DNA of 64,000 nt from Spinacia oleracea (Eukaryota; Streptophyta; Magnoliopsida; Caryophyllales; Amaranthaceae). The stretch is taken from positions 58,692,517 through 58,756,516 of the forward strand of contig NC_079490.1 in NCBI RefSeq assembly GCF_020520425.1, written 5' to 3'. The position numbers and the translations under genes are program-made. Positions 11,885 to 23,943 of this stretch are shown piece by piece. A model generated the notes under the pieces. The model ran no database searches, was not told the origin of the DNA, and was given only the letters and a program-made list of their open reading frames with translations. Each line of letters opens with the position of its first letter. The stretch's first letter is position 1.

Positions 11885-13287
11885 GTAAGTATTGAGTATT
11901 GGCTAGTTGATTACTATTTCAATATTGATCTGTTGTTTTTGTAAATAAGTTATTGTGTCATATGTTTCTCACACTGCTAGAAATGGTCAAGCATGGGTAA
12001 GTGTTGGTCAAAAGGTCAAATACGGTAAAATTATAAAAATTTGCCGTGATTTTGGTCCAAATTAAGTTTCTAAGTGTTACACCCATGTTCAAGTATTGAG
12101 TATCTGACATAGATACTTGAACTGAAGAGTCACAATATTATAGATCGTGACAAAGAAAAAAACAGTAAGCAATGATTTTATAGCAAAAATAATCATAGGA
12201 ATGTCATATATTAAGGGATCAATAAAAAGGTATTCAGTATGAATTTGAGACTGATAAGCTACTATCTTGTTCTCTGAATGAGGGTTCTAGGCCAATGATC
12301 ATTTCTGGAGTTTGTAAGCCAATTATCTTTTGGAATTGTTCACCTTATTGCACGAAGAAGATGAATTTCATAATTGTAAGCTAGTATTTGTCTTTGAGGA
12401 TGGTGTTTCGGCTATAACATGTTCTAAAATCAAATCCCTACAGTGGCCGTCTAAGATTGTCCACAGCAGGATGACATGTTCTTTGTTTTATTTTGTTTGA
12501 AAATGCTGTTATCAAAATCTAGGATCTAGGATCTCAACATCTATGCTGGATCTTTGAGAAAGTATTGACTGGCCTAAAATACGACAATGAAGTCTATGAT
12601 CATGTCCTTGTTAAGATAACATCCTGAAGTCTGTTCTGAATATTTGTATTGAGGGACTGGAGACCAGAAACTTTGGTACTGAACCTCTTGTTGCCTTACT
12701 TGTAAAAGTGAACCTGGAGTGTTGGATGCACTTGATCAAAGTACAGTAGAAGGGGTGTGTATCTTGGACTCGTCTACTAAGATTGAAGAGGAGCTTCATC
12801 TGCTGAAAAGTGAAACTGATAGAGTGTTGGATGCACTCGAAAAACTTGAATTCCGAAAGACTTTCTTAATTTTGAATTACAAGGGGTGGTAATGTCTAAG
12901 TCTTGTCTTTTTGTGTTGAGTTGGTCTATAATATCAAATATTAAGATAAAAACACTTCGATTTCCAGGCTTCAAAAAAAAGTTTCTCCATTTGAAAATGA
13001 TGATGTAATTTGTGAATTTTTTTGAGGATTTTGACAGAAGGATTTGAACGTGTTGGTTGTGGTTCTACTTGCTGTCAATATTAGGCTCCTCCTAGAATTT
13101 AAGGTCTCCGTTGTACTACAGGTGCATGACTCTTTCTCTTGTCAATTTTTTGGGTGATATTTAAGTGAATCTCATTATTTTTGTTGACAATTAATAATAG
13201 GAGGCTTAATGTTTTGTGCAAGTGTTTTTGGTGCTGTAGAAATTTTTCTTCGATATATGAATTACTCTGATTTCACATGATTTTTAG
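11885..13287. other. Low-copy-looking, intron-like sequence
   Basis: AT-rich sequence with no transposon ends and no clear protein match. A coding-looking patch at about 12760-12880 (IEEELHLLKSETDRVLDALE in one frame) could be a decayed exon but was not recognised; a short duplicated phrase around GTGTTGGATGCACT occurs near 12718 and 12822. Confidence 0.4.
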
Positions 13288-13369
13288 TTCTGGTGTGCTC
13301 TGGGGTATTTGCGACATTGCTGCTCAGTACATCACTCATTCCACTGCACATAAACGTCTTCAAGTTTTG
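13288..13369 (+). CDS. Exon of an Mpv17/PMP22-family membrane protein gene
   Basis: An 82-base exon lies between acceptor TTTTTAG and donor GTAAGG. One frame encodes SGVLWGICDIAAQYITHSTA followed by HKRLQVL, which matches the first conserved block of plant Mpv17/PMP22-family proteins, resembling the Arabidopsis At3g24570 group as I recall it. These are small four-helix inner-membrane proteins of peroxisomes or mitochondria. A second block of the family is seen at about 26024-26065, on the far side of Copia-B; without that insertion the two would be about 2.2 kb apart. The exon has no stop, but Cys replaces the usual Gly in the WG.GD motif. Whether the gene is functional is open because other exons were not found. 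Confidence 0.55.
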
Positions 13370-14870
13370 GTAAGGCTTTCTTCTTTTTTGGAATCTTATT
13401 CATTTTTATAAATTGATGCATTTGGGTAGCTTTAAATGGTTCTATTTATTTAATGTCGTCTTGAATTGGGGTTTTAGTTGTGATTGCTAATTGAAATAGG
13501 TTTCATACTACCTTTGATGGGTAATTTTTATGAATTTGGATAATTTCTGACAAAATTAGGTTTTTTTGGCCAAAAATGAACAATCTGTACAATGTATAAT
13601 CTACAGTGTTGGGTTATTTTTGGTCTTGGATTTCTCAGTCAAGTAATTTCTGGATGCTTCTTTGGTGGATATGAGCTATGCGGGATTTTATTTTGTATGG
13701 GTTGTAAAATTATGGACTAATTTCAGTCAGAATTGGAAACTGAGGTGTATTTGGTCACAGGGTTATCATTGGCATTGTCAGCCTAATGCAACCCGACTCT
13801 TGGATACATCAAATGGCGGAGTCTTGGATTGTGAATTTACCACTCTTTTGTAGTTTTCCAGTGTCAAGAAATTATGCTTTGTTGCAAGACAATGTTACTA
13901 GGAAAATCAGTTTATCAGTTGTTTGTTTTTCGTTCTTGCTTATGTGTGGCTTAAGACTACAAACATATGCCCTTGTACAACCAAAGGTCAAGCTTGTGAA
14001 GATATAGACTTGAGTAATAAAGGTGGATGTAAAGTAAATGTCAATTTTTTTTAATTAACATCGGCATAGGTAAGGTATGACGAGTAGTCTTATTTTGAAG
14101 AATAACAAACTTGACTGCATTGAATTATATTCCTTGTTTGAGAGAAAAAGACAGCAATGAAAGCTTTGGGTGCTTCCATTTGCGGTCCTAAAGACAACAA
14201 TGATAGCTCTGTTTTCCTACCAGTAATAGGTTGTGCTTATAGAGAGACTTATAAAGGGATAGGGAATCAATTCTGGACACATAATTTTAGTAATCAGGCA
14301 TTGGCAATGAACATGATATTTCGCAACAGATATCACTTCCAATTAGTCGATTGCATTTTGAATAATTTATCAGCCAAAGGAGTTTGTTGTTTCAAGGGGT
14401 GCATGTATCGGCAGGTCTTTTGTGGTTGGTAGGAATTGCTATGATTGTCAAATGCGACTTTGCTATTGTAAATGCCTTGCAAGAAGGGGAGAGATGCTTG
14501 AATGTATTGTTGTTGTACTTGAGGAAACTCCACAACTTGACTACACATGACTCGCCTTTCATGTAATATTGTCTCTATTTGTCTGTTCACAATGAGTATT
14601 TTTAGGCTAGTATAGGTGGTATAGCTGCTGATCAGCTAAAAGCTTTAGCTCATGTCAAAGCTACATCATAATTTATTCTTTTATGCATATAGTGACTAGA
14701 TATTTTTGGCGAGGTGGAGATTTCTAAAGTGAAAGTTTATGTAATTGACCAACTTTTTTATTGTCATACGACTCACACCTACACGACGACCTTTACAAAC
14801 TTACTAAATTAGCACTGGACTCAAAATTTACTACAAAGAATGCTTACCGTTTGAGGGTTTTCTTGATATC
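13370..14870. other. Intron-like sequence left of Copia-B
   Basis: AT-rich, no transposon borders, no recognisable protein. It probably belongs to an intron of the Mpv17/PMP22-like gene. Short open frames (for example 14157-14432) show no family features. Confidence 0.4.
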
Positions 14871-15232
14871 ATTATTGTTAGGTTATGATTCATATGACAG
14901 TTCATAAATCATGCGGAAAAAACCATAAAGCCAGGAAACATATTATTTACACATAATCATTTAGCATAGTTTAGATGCATACTCTTTGTTGCGTGCCTTC
15001 CCTAGCTGCGCCCGAACCGAACAAGAACAAGTCTTTAGGACTCCAAGTGTCGTCCCTCCGTAGATAGTCCACAGCACGTCCGGATCCGCCTTAAGATTGA
15101 CCAACTAGAATCGCCCTTAAGGTTCTAATATTTTCGGTTAGGTAGGCAAGAATATTGGCTGATTTTTCTGCTTAAAAATCTTAGTTTTGAATACTTAAAA
15201 ACTTGTTGTATAAATAATGACCCCTAGGCCTT

Positions 15233-15240
15233 TATTTATA
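15233..15240 (-). promoter_or_regulatory. TATA box in Copia-B 3' LTR
   Basis: TATAAATA on the minus strand, in the conserved context CTCTATAAATAAAGGCC, at the same place in every LTR of the family (also 24301-24308, 40521-40528, 57295-57302, 58425-58432). It should position the U3/R boundary roughly 30 bases downstream. Confidence 0.65.
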
Positions 15241-15599
15241 GAGTTATGGAAAAGGAATCGTAATCCTAGTAGGATACGAATTAATTGAAATTAGAATCCT
15301 ACATGAATTCTATTTAATTAATTTATCCAATTAGGAATAGAAATTTAATCATACACTGACTCTTGTAGATTTAGGAATCACGCATGAGCACAAACTCACA
15401 CACACACGGCAGCCACAAGGGCTGCCCATGCGCGTGCGAGCAGCAGCCCACGCAGCGCGGCCCACGCATCCGTGGCCTTGGCGCGCGCTGGGCCTGCCTT
15501 GCGGTAGGCCTGGGCGCTGCCTTGGCTGCGCGCGTGCTTGCTGGGCGATGGCCCGGCTTCGTGCTGGGCCTTCGTCCGGCAGGCCTCGTCCGATGCTAA

Positions 15600-15930
15600 T
15601 TCGTACGATACGCTTCCGATTAAATTTCCAGTTCCGGAATTTATTTCCGATACGAACAATATTTAATATTTCCGATTCCGGAATTAATTTCCGTTTCGAA
15701 CAAATATTTAATATTTCCGTTTCCGGAATTATTTTCCGATTCCGGTAATATTTCCGATTCTGACAATATTTCCGTTTCCGGCAATATTTCCGATTCTGGT
15801 AATATTTCCATTTCCAATAATATTTTCCGATACGTACCATGTTTCCGTTTCCGGCAACATCTACGACTTGGATAATATTCATATTTCCGATACGATCCAT
15901 ATTTCCGTTTCCGGCAATATCATCGTTTCC
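15600..15930. repeat. 18-bp tandem array in LTR U3
   Basis: Degenerate units of the form TTTCCGATTCTGGTAATA repeated many times. The same array is in each related LTR (24668-24998, about 39830-40165, about 57650-57960) and in the palindromic LTR at 48795-49100. Upstream of the TATA box, it could act as a repeated enhancer, which is inference. Confidence 0.8.
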
Positions 15931-16247
15931 GGAGTATTCATTTCTTGCCTGTGACGATCTTAGCTCCCACTGAAACCAAGATCCGTCGGTTCCGAATATT
16001 CATAGATGGAGTATTTAATGCCATTAAATACTTGATCCGTTTACGTACTATTTGTGTGACCCTACGGGTTCAGTCAAGAGTAAGCTGTGGATTAATATCA
16101 TTAATTCCACTTGAACTGAAGCGGCCTCTAGTTAGGCATTCAGCTCACTTGATCTCACTGAATTATTAACTTGTTAATTAATACTGAACCGCATTTATTA
16201 GACTCAACATAGAATGCATACTTGGACCAAGGGCATTATTTCCTTCA

Positions 16248-16262
16248 GTCTCCCACTTGTCC
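16248..16262 (-). other. Copia-B polypurine tract
   Basis: GGACAAGTGGGAGAC on the minus strand, directly before the 3' LTR. The same sequence precedes the 3' LTRs of Copia-C (48674-48688) and Copia-D (49207-49221). Confidence 0.75.
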
Positions 16263-17111
16263 TTAGGGACAAGTGTGCATTTCCTAATTCCTTTGTCGCT
16301 CGATGCTTGCTCTTGAACATAAGGTAAGAGTTGTCATCCTTATTATGTCCAGAGGTGTTCCTCGGTTTCAGAGTTCAACTGATCAAATAAACAGATAATC
16401 ATAGCCTATGATTCATCCGAGCACGGCCATGCATTTCACAGTTTCTAGCTCTCCGAGTGGCCTTGTACAACTTTTAAGCATCTCTTCCCGATTTATGGGA
16501 GGACAATCCCAATCTTGCGATCTTGAGATTAAACTTCGTTTGATAGGTGATTACCTGAGCGTTGCCTTTATAGCCTCCTTTTACGGTGCGACGGTTGGTC
16601 AACGTCAAAGCAACCAGTTCTCAAACAAGTAATCTCAAATCACTCAGGTATTGAGGATTTAGTGTCTAATAATTTAATGAAATTTACTTATGACAGACTT
16701 TCATCTCTTACAGTAAAGTTTCATAGGTCTTGTCCGATACTAGTCTTCCCAAAGTAAGTATCTATGCAAATGATTATGACATTGCCATGTTCACATAGTT
16801 CAAGAAACAGAACTACTAGTCATCTTGCATTCTAATCGTCTAACGTTTTCTATGCGTCCAATTTTATAGAAAACTCCGATTAGGGACCATTTTCAACCTT
16901 TGACATTCAAGTTCACTTGATAGACATTTCTTAGTCACAGGACTGGTCCTGACAGTCTATCTTGAATATATCGTCAAGTTGAAGGGACTCATCATTTAAT
17001 AAACCACAAATTAAATGGAAAAATGAATTTCTTTCATTTATTTTGAATGATTAACCAATAATGTTTTACAAAGATTTAAACTCTAAAACTTTAAAACATT
17101 AAACAGAGACA
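16263..17111 (-). other. Copia-B 3' non-coding region
   Basis: About 850 bases between the polyprotein stop and the PPT, nearly the same in Copia-C and D. No ORF of interest on the element strand. Confidence 0.7.
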
Positions 17112-20100
17112 TCAAAGCCATTCTCCAATATGCTTGATTCCCATAGCTGCAGTGTGCGAGTTGTGCTTCGCTTGCGGCAGAGGTTTAGTTAATGGATCTG
17201 ATATGTTGTCATCAGTTCCAATTTTGCTTATCTCGACTTCTTTTCTTTCAACGAACTCTCGTAGAAGGTGAAATCTACGAAGTACATGCTTGACTCTCTG
17301 GTGGTGTCTAGGCTCTTTTGCCTGTGCAATAGCTCCGTTATTATCACAATACAGGGCTATTGGTCCTTTAATGGAGGGGACTACACCAAGTTCTCCTATG
17401 AACTTCCTTAGCCATATAGCTTCCTTTGCTGCTTCATGTGCAGCAATGTACTCCGCTTCAGTTGTAGAATCCGCAATGGTGCTTTGCTTAGCACTTTTCC
17501 AGCTTACTGCTCCTCCGTTGAGGCAGAAGACAAACCCAGACTGTGATCTGAAATCATCTTTGTCGGTTTGGAAACTTGCGTCCGTATAGCCTTTAACAAT
17601 TAATTCATCATCTCCACCATAGACCAGGAAGTCATCTTTGTGCCTTTTCAGGTACTTCAGAATGTTCTTGGCAGCAGTCCAATGCGCCTCTCCTGGGTCT
17701 GACTGGTATCTGCTCGTAGCACTGAGTGCGTACGCAACATCCGGGCGTGTACATATCATAGCATACATTATTGAACCAATCAATGATGCATATGGAATCC
17801 CATTCATTCGTCTACGCTCATCAAGTGTTTTTGGGCACTGAGTCTTGCTTAGAGTCATTCCATGAGACATGGGTAGGTAGCCTCGCTTGGAGTCCGCCAT
17901 CTTGAACCTATCAAGCACCTTATTGATATAAGTGCTTTGACTAAGTCCAATCATCCTTTTAGATCTATCTCTGTAAATCTTGATGCCCAATATGTACTGT
18001 GCTTCTCCTAGATCCTTCATCGAAAAACATTTCCCAAGCCAAATCTTGACAGAGTTCAACATAGGAATGTCATTTCCGATAAGCAATATGTCGTCGACAT
18101 ATAATACTAGGAAAGCAATTTTGCTCCCACTGACCTTCTTGTATACACAAGATTCGTCCGCGTTTTTGATGAAACCAAAGTCACTGACTGCTTCATCAAA
18201 ACGTATATTCCAGCTCCTGGATGCCTGCTTCAATCCGTAGATTGACTTCTTTAGCTTGCATACCTTTTTAGCATTCTTTGGATCCTCAAAACCTTCAGGC
18301 TGTGTCATAAACACAGTTTCTGTTAAAACGCCGTTTAAGAAAGCAGTTTTGACATCCATCTGCCATATTTCGTAATCGTAATATGCAGCGATTGCTAACA
18401 TTATTCGAATAGACTTTAGCATTGCAACTGGTGAAAAGGTTTCATCGTAATCCACACCGTGGACTTGCCTGTAACCTTTTGCAACCAATCTAGCTTTGAA
18501 AACTTCAAGTTTCCCATCCTTGTCCTTTTTCAGTTTGAAAACCCATTTGCTTCCAATGGCTTGGTAGCCATCTGGCAAATCGACCAAATCCCATACTTGG
18601 TTTTCAGACATGGAGTCTAATTCAGATTGCATGGCTTCTTGCCATTGCTTGGAGCTAGGGCTCGTCATAGCTTGCTTGTAAGTCGCAGGTTCATCACTTT
18701 CAAGTAATAGAACGTCATAGCTCTCGTTCGTCAAAATACCCAAGTACCTTTCCGGTTGAGATCTATATCTTTGCGATCTACGCGGGGTAACATTTCTAGA
18801 TTGACCATGATTCTCACCAGATTCTTCTAAAGATCTCTGAGTTTCATCCTGAATGTCATCTTGAGCATTCTCTAGAGTTTGTTGTTCGACTCGAATTTCT
18901 TCGAGGTCTACTTTTCTCCCACTTGTCATTTTGGAAATGTGATCCTTCTCCAAAAAGACACCATCTCGAGCAACAAACACTTTGTTCTCAGATGTATTGT
19001 AGAAGTAATACCCCTTTGTTTCCTTTGGATAGCCCACAAGGATACATTTGTCAGATTTTGGATGAAGTTTGTCTGAAATTAATCGTTTGACGTATACTTC
19101 ACATCCCCAAATCTTAAGAAAAGACACATTTGGAGGCTTTCCAAACCATAATTCGTATGGAGTCTTTTCGACAGCTTTAGACGGAGCTCTATTTATAGTG
19201 AGTGCAGCTGTATTTAGTGCATGTCCCCAAAATTCTAATGGAAGTTCGGCCTGACCCATCATTGACCTGACCATGTCTAGCAAGGTTCTGTTCCTCCGTT
19301 CTGACACACCGTTCCATTGTGGTGTTCCAGGAGGAGTCAATTCTGATAGAATTCCACATTCTTTCAGATGGTCATCAAATTCATAGCTCAGATATTCACC
19401 GCCTCTATCAGACCGCAGTGCCTTAATCTTCTTGCCTAATTGATTCTCTACTTCACTCTGAAATTCCTTGAATTTGTCAAAGGATTCAGACTTATGCTTC
19501 ATTAGGTAGACATAACCATACCTACTGAAGTCATCAGTGAAAGTGATAAAGTAGCTGAAACCACCTCTAGCATTTGTACTCATTGGTCCACATACATCTG
19601 TATGGATTAAACCCAATAGTTCATTTGCTCTTTCTCCAACTTTAGAGAAAGGTTGCTTTGTCATTTTGCCAAGTAAACATGATTCGCATTTACCATAATC
19701 CTCTAAGTCAAATGGTTCTAGAATTCCTTCTCTTTGAAGTCTTTCTAAGCGTTTCAAGTTTATATGGCCTAATCGACAATGCCACAGATAGGTGAGATCT
19801 GAATCATCCTTTTTGGCCTTTTTGGTATTTATGTTATATACTTGTTTGTCGTGATCTAATAAATAAAGTCCATTGACTAATCTAGCAGATCCATAAAACA
19901 TCTCTTTAAAATAAAACGAACAACTATTGTCTTTTATTATAAAGGAAAATCCCTTAGCATCTAAGCAAGAAACTGAAATGATGTTTTTAGTAAGACTTGG
20001 AACATGGAAACATTCTTCCAGTTCCAAAACTAGCCCGGAGGGCAACGACAAATAGTAAGTTCCTACAGCTAATGCAGCAATCCGTGCTCCATTTCCCACT

Positions 20101-21098
20101 CGTAGGTCGACTTCACCCTTGCTTAACTTTCTACTTCTTCTTAGTCCCTGTGGATTGGAACATAAGTGTGAGCCACAACCTGTATCTAATACCCAAGAAG
20201 TTGAATTAGCAAGTATACAGTCTATAACGAAAATACCTGAAGATGGAACGACTGTTCCGTTCTTCTGATCTTCCTTTAGCTTTGGACATTCTCTTTTGTA
20301 ATGGCCTATTCCATCACAATAAAGACAGCTTGATGTGGACTTGTCCTGCTTTGATTTAGCATTGCCCTTGGACTTTCCACCTTTCTTGAATGGTCTCTTT
20401 CTAGCCTTGAGTAAATCTTTGGCTTCACAGTCCAGTACTATTTCAGCCTTTCTGACAAGGTGAATAAATTCTGCAACTGTTTCTTCTCTTGGTTCACTTA
20501 GGTATAGTTGCTTGAAGCGACCAAACCCACTGTGTAGTGAATTGAGCAAGACAGAGACTGCCATCCTTTCGCTTATTGGTGTTCCTAGTAGACTTAGGCG
20601 ATCAAAATATGAACACATAAGATCCACATGGAACCTCAGTGGGACGCCTACCCTCTGTTTAGTGCGAAGGAGCTGAACATGTGTTTCTTGGACCTCCATC
20701 CTATAACACCTGTTGGGAGAACTAACCTTTAGACCAGACATTGATTCAATCAACTCATGGACGTTCAGGTCCCTGTCCTCCGTACTTCTACGACAGATAT
20801 CCCTCAGATTCTTGATGAGCGTAAAAGGTTCATAGGCTACAAACCTTCTAGCCCAATCATCAGGGATATTGTTCAGCATGAGACTCATAACCTTTTTGAG
20901 ATCCGCATCCCAGGCGTAAAATCTCTCAGGGGTCATGTCTCTGGCATAGTAGCTTGGCATGGGATGTGACAGTACATACTCAAGTCCATTGAGTTTGACT
21001 ATTTCAACTAGCTTAGCTTCCCATTCAAGAAAATTTGTCAGGTTCAGCTTGACCATAAGCTCAGAACCCATGATGATGTTTTGATTGTTGTTTGCCAT
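17112..21098 (-). CDS. Copia-B gag-pol polyprotein
   Basis: A single open frame of 1328 codons from ATG at 21096-21098 (MANNNQN). This start has A at -3 and G at +4; an in-frame ATG 14 codons upstream (21138-21140) has a weaker context and would add a hydrophobic leader. Domains in order: gag (about 1-285) with zinc knuckle C258-C271 (CX2CX4HX4C); aspartic protease at D305-T-G; GAG-pre-integrase (about 432-486); integrase triad D501, D564, E600; reverse transcriptase (about 830-1075) with YVDD at 1000-1003; RNase H with D1173, E1214 and D1252. All catalytic residues are present and there is no frameshift or stop, so it could encode a working enzyme set. It differs from the Copia-C copy at about six residues and from the Copia-D copy at about three. 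Confidence 0.95.
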   Translation of the reverse strand: MANNNQNIIMGSELMVKLNLTNFLEWEAKLVEIVKLNGLEYVLSHPMPSYYARDMTPERFYAWDADLKKVMSLMLNNIPDDWARRFVAYEPFTLIKNLRDICRRSTEDRDLNVHELIESMSGLKVSSPNRCYRMEVQETHVQLLRTKQRVGVPLRFHVDLMCSYFDRLSLLGTPISERMAVSVLLNSLHSGFGRFKQLYLSEPREETVAEFIHLVRKAEIVLDCEAKDLLKARKRPFKKGGKSKGNAKSKQDKSTSSCLYCDGIGHYKRECPKLKEDQKNGTVVPSSGIFVIDCILANSTSWVLDTGCGSHLCSNPQGLRRSRKLSKGEVDLRVGNGARIAALAVGTYYLSLPSGLVLELEECFHVPSLTKNIISVSCLDAKGFSFIIKDNSCSFYFKEMFYGSARLVNGLYLLDHDKQVYNINTKKAKKDDSDLTYLWHCRLGHINLKRLERLQREGILEPFDLEDYGKCESCLLGKMTKQPFSKVGERANELLGLIHTDVCGPMSTNARGGFSYFITFTDDFSRYGYVYLMKHKSESFDKFKEFQSEVENQLGKKIKALRSDRGGEYLSYEFDDHLKECGILSELTPPGTPQWNGVSERRNRTLLDMVRSMMGQAELPLEFWGHALNTAALTINRAPSKAVEKTPYELWFGKPPNVSFLKIWGCEVYVKRLISDKLHPKSDKCILVGYPKETKGYYFYNTSENKVFVARDGVFLEKDHISKMTSGRKVDLEEIRVEQQTLENAQDDIQDETQRSLEESGENHGQSRNVTPRRSQRYRSQPERYLGILTNESYDVLLLESDEPATYKQAMTSPSSKQWQEAMQSELDSMSENQVWDLVDLPDGYQAIGSKWVFKLKKDKDGKLEVFKARLVAKGYRQVHGVDYDETFSPVAMLKSIRIMLAIAAYYDYEIWQMDVKTAFLNGVLTETVFMTQPEGFEDPKNAKKVCKLKKSIYGLKQASRSWNIRFDEAVSDFGFIKNADESCVYKKVSGSKIAFLVLYVDDILLIGNDIPMLNSVKIWLGKCFSMKDLGEAQYILGIKIYRDRSKRMIGLSQSTYINKVLDRFKMADSKRGYLPMSHGMTLSKTQCPKTLDERRRMNGIPYASLIGSIMYAMICTRPDVAYALSATSRYQSDPGEAHWTAAKNILKYLKRHKDDFLVYGGDDELIVKGYTDASFQTDKDDFRSQSGFVFCLNGGAVSWKSAKQSTIADSTTEAEYIAAHEAAKEAIWLRKFIGELGVVPSIKGPIALYCDNNGAIAQAKEPRHHQRVKHVLRRFHLLREFVERKEVEISKIGTDDNISDPLTKPLPQAKHNSHTAAMGIKHIGEWL

Positions 21099-23928
21099 AT
21101 TAAAACTACAATTGAAAAGAATAAACAAATAAATAACCATTCACAGTTTCTCTTAATAAACTTAAATTCTAGCATACATGCATAATTCAATGTTTATTAA
21201 GCATTTTATTCAAGTTATGTGTTCCGGCAGGTGTGAATAAAATGATTCCAAGATCCTAAAATCATTGAAGAACTAAGCACAGTTTGTCGACTTAATCCTA
21301 GAACATCTTAGGTAAGCAAAAGCCTTTTGCTAATAGTCTAGAAACTATTCTTGGTTGATAGGTACGTCTAAGAACTTATTAGGTAAACCTATCGAATTTG
21401 CCACGACATAAAAGGACTCCTTACTTATATCGTTGAGTTTCACCAAAACTAACATGTACTCACAATTATTTGTGTACCTTGCCCCTTTAGGACCAATAAG
21501 TAACACCTCGCTGAGCGAAAACTATTACTAGATTGATGTAAAGGATATCCAAGCAAGTGTATATTTTGGCATGGCACCTTTTAACACAATTTTTTAAGTT
21601 TGGAACTTAAGGCTCTTACTATGTTGGTTAGATTTTAAGTGAACTAAAATCCTTAATCATGCAACATAATCAAGCTTTTGATCTCATGCATTTTAAGACA
21701 TATTTAAAACAATAAATAACTTAAAACATGCATAAGATATTTGTGATCTAGTATGGCCCGACTTCATCTTGAAGCTTTGACTTCAAAGTCCGTCTTGAAA
21801 ATCTCCGTGGGAGGCACTATTTTCTTCAAATAGGATAAGCTATAACTAATTACAACTATTTGATGGTTCGCAGACCATATTTGAATTGAAAAATAACTTT
21901 GGTGCTTTAGACCAATTACATTCAAATTAATGGTACGCAGACCATATTTTCTATCCTATTTGGGCCATACTAGTCACTTCATAACCTGCAAAACAGTACA
22001 TATACAATATATACCATTCACCCATTCATTATCATGAATGGCCCACATAGCTGGTTAGTAAAACACATTATGCATCACGTAAACATTTGCAGCAATTAAT
22101 CAAGGGCACCAATAATCTACCAATTATTCAGTCCTTATTAATTCTAATCAAGTTGTTTTAACCTTAAGGATTTGTAGACCTAATCAAGAGTTTATGACTA
22201 AAAAGCGCTCCCACTTAAACCAATAAATTCATATGCTTTACTAATTTTAAACATAAAATTGTATTTCTAGTCTAACCGGAAACATACAAATTTAATTAAA
22301 ATTTAAAGCTCATATAAATTTATAATTGAATCCAAAAATTTAATTTAATTTCAGTCGCATTTAAATTAATTCATGATTTTAATTTTAGTAAAATAATTAG
22401 AATAAATTCCATTTATTATAATTATAATATTCAAAATTAAAATCCAAGAAATTAATTCAAATTATTAATTTTAAAATTAATTAAAATTACGTGAACTGAA
22501 ATTTTCAAATTAAACATTCAAAACGATCTAATCGTAACGCAAACACCCTACGCGTTGCACGCCCATGGGCCGTACGCACACAGCCATTGCTGGCCATGTG
22601 CGCGCAGCCCATGCGCTCGTCGCATAGCTGCTGCTGTCCTATCGCAAGCCTCCGCACAGCGCCCCATCGCACGCGAGCTATCGCTCGCAGTGCGCGCGCG
22701 CGAGATCGCTCGCTGGGCGCGCTGGCTCGCTCGCTGTGCGCGCGAGCCATCGCTCGCTGGGGCGCGACATCGCTCGCTGGGCGGGCGACATCGCGCGCTG
22801 TGCGCGCGAGCCATCGCTCGCTGGGGCGCGACATCGCTCGCTGGGCGAGCGACATCGCGCGCTGTGCGCGCGAGTAGTGCTGGGCGCAGCGCTCGTGGCA
22901 AGCGAGCTTGCGCTCGCTGCGCGCGAGGCTGCGCGCACTTGTGCGAGGCAGCGCGCGTTGTGGCGCAGCTCGCTTGCTGCCCACACGCGACTGCCTTGGC
23001 TCGCCCCTCGCCCATGCCCATTCGTTCATTGCTCGTGGCACACGACACAAGGCAGGGCTGCTGCCTTGTGCTCGTGCACTACGCCCTTGCTCATTGCATT
23101 CGTGCCGCACGGGCGACGAGCTCCCTTGCTCGTCGTCGCATGCCCGCATTATACAACACCCCTTAAGGGTAACACGAAGCGTCCATTGCTTCGTGCGTGC
23201 AAGTTATTTGAACGAATCGCATAAAAATTTAAAATTTATATTTAAAATTAATGACAAATTAATAAATAATATTAATTTCATAATTTTAGGGCGAAAAAAT
23301 CGAAAATTTATTATCCAATTGATTTCCGATTGATATGGATTCAAGTCTAGGTCATAAAAATTTAAAATTTATCGTAAATTTACAATTTTTATGGTGGTTT
23401 TTAATCATAGGTTTCTAATTAAATTACAATTAATTATGAAAATCAAATTAATTCTAAATTATTCTAATTTTCAACAAATTAATCATAATTACAAATTAGA
23501 TTGCATAATTAACAAGACTAGGCATTCAAACTTGTTAAACATATGCAGTAGGTCAATCAAAAATTCAAGATTTATCAACAAGAATCGCAAATATTTAATT
23601 TAACATCTTAAATTTACGAAATTTTGCATTCGAAAAACTAAAACCTTCGAAAAGTCATAGTTAGGCTTCGAATTTGAGAATTCTGGGTTCGGCAGAAAAA
23701 TACTATTTTTGTCAAAATTTTAGAATGCCTTTTACATGCGGAATTGACACAAAAATCACTCAATTCGGATGAGTAACGAAGAAACTGCAGAAAAACTGCG
23801 TACGTATAATTAAATAAACGCAATTTGCAATTAATTAACAATTACGAAAATTAATCACCCCTTTTAATTCTTGCAAATTTGTAATATTTAACCATGTTCA
23901 TGCAATTTAGATTATGAAAATAATAAGG
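21099..23928 (-). other. Copia-B leader between PBS and gag
   Basis: An unusually long 2.8 kb untranslated leader, AT-rich except for a GC-rich island at 22547-23160. Phrases around TATGGTCTGCGTACCATT recur in it. The same leader, with length changes in the GC-rich island, is in Copia-C (40900-43837), Copia-D (54058-56922) and, diverged, in Copia-A2 (35994-38700). Confidence 0.8.
22547..23160. repeat. GC-rich minisatellite island in Copia-B leader
   Basis: Core at about 22670-22880 built from variants of an approximately 21-bp unit containing GCGAGCGATGTCGCGCGCCC on the minus strand. It is very GC-rich against an AT-rich background. Because the unit is a multiple of three and free of stops, long Arg/Ala/Ser-rich frames run through it on both strands; these are not genes. 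Confidence 0.85.
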
Positions 23929-23943
23929 GGCTCGTGATACCAC
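23929..23943 (-). other. Copia-B primer-binding site
   Basis: GTGGTATCACGAGCC on the minus strand, directly after the 5' LTR. It resembles the initiator tRNA-Met site TGGTATCAGAGCC but has an extra base inside (TCACGAGCC). The same variant is in Copia-C, Copia-D and Copia-A2. Confidence 0.75.

Larger units (their letters stand above)
14876..16247 (-). repeat. Copia-B 3' LTR
   Basis: On the minus strand it runs TGAAGGAAATAATGCCC...CATAACCTAACA. U3 holds an array of about 18-bp TTTCCG-type units (15600-15930 on the plus strand), then a GC-rich block (15400-15600) and a TATA box (15233-15240). A 183-codon open frame across it (15349-15900, minus) is produced by the 18-bp repeats and is not a gene. 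Confidence 0.95.

Noticed and set aside
15349..15900. 183-codon frame with Lys/Tyr/Arg hexapeptide repeats, repeated at 24417-24968, 39861-40412 and 57411-57926
   Set aside because: Produced by the 18-bp array in LTR U3; lies upstream of or across the TATA box and is not conserved as a protein in the shortened copies.
15600..15930. Regular short repeats resembling a CRISPR array
   Set aside because: Units are contiguous, degenerate and without unique spacers; this is a plant LTR.
22505..23333. Several Arg/Ala/Ser-rich frames of 100-210 codons on both strands, also at 41600-42390 and 55460-56320
   Set aside because: GC-rich minisatellite without stop codons; frames overlap on both strands and change with unit number.
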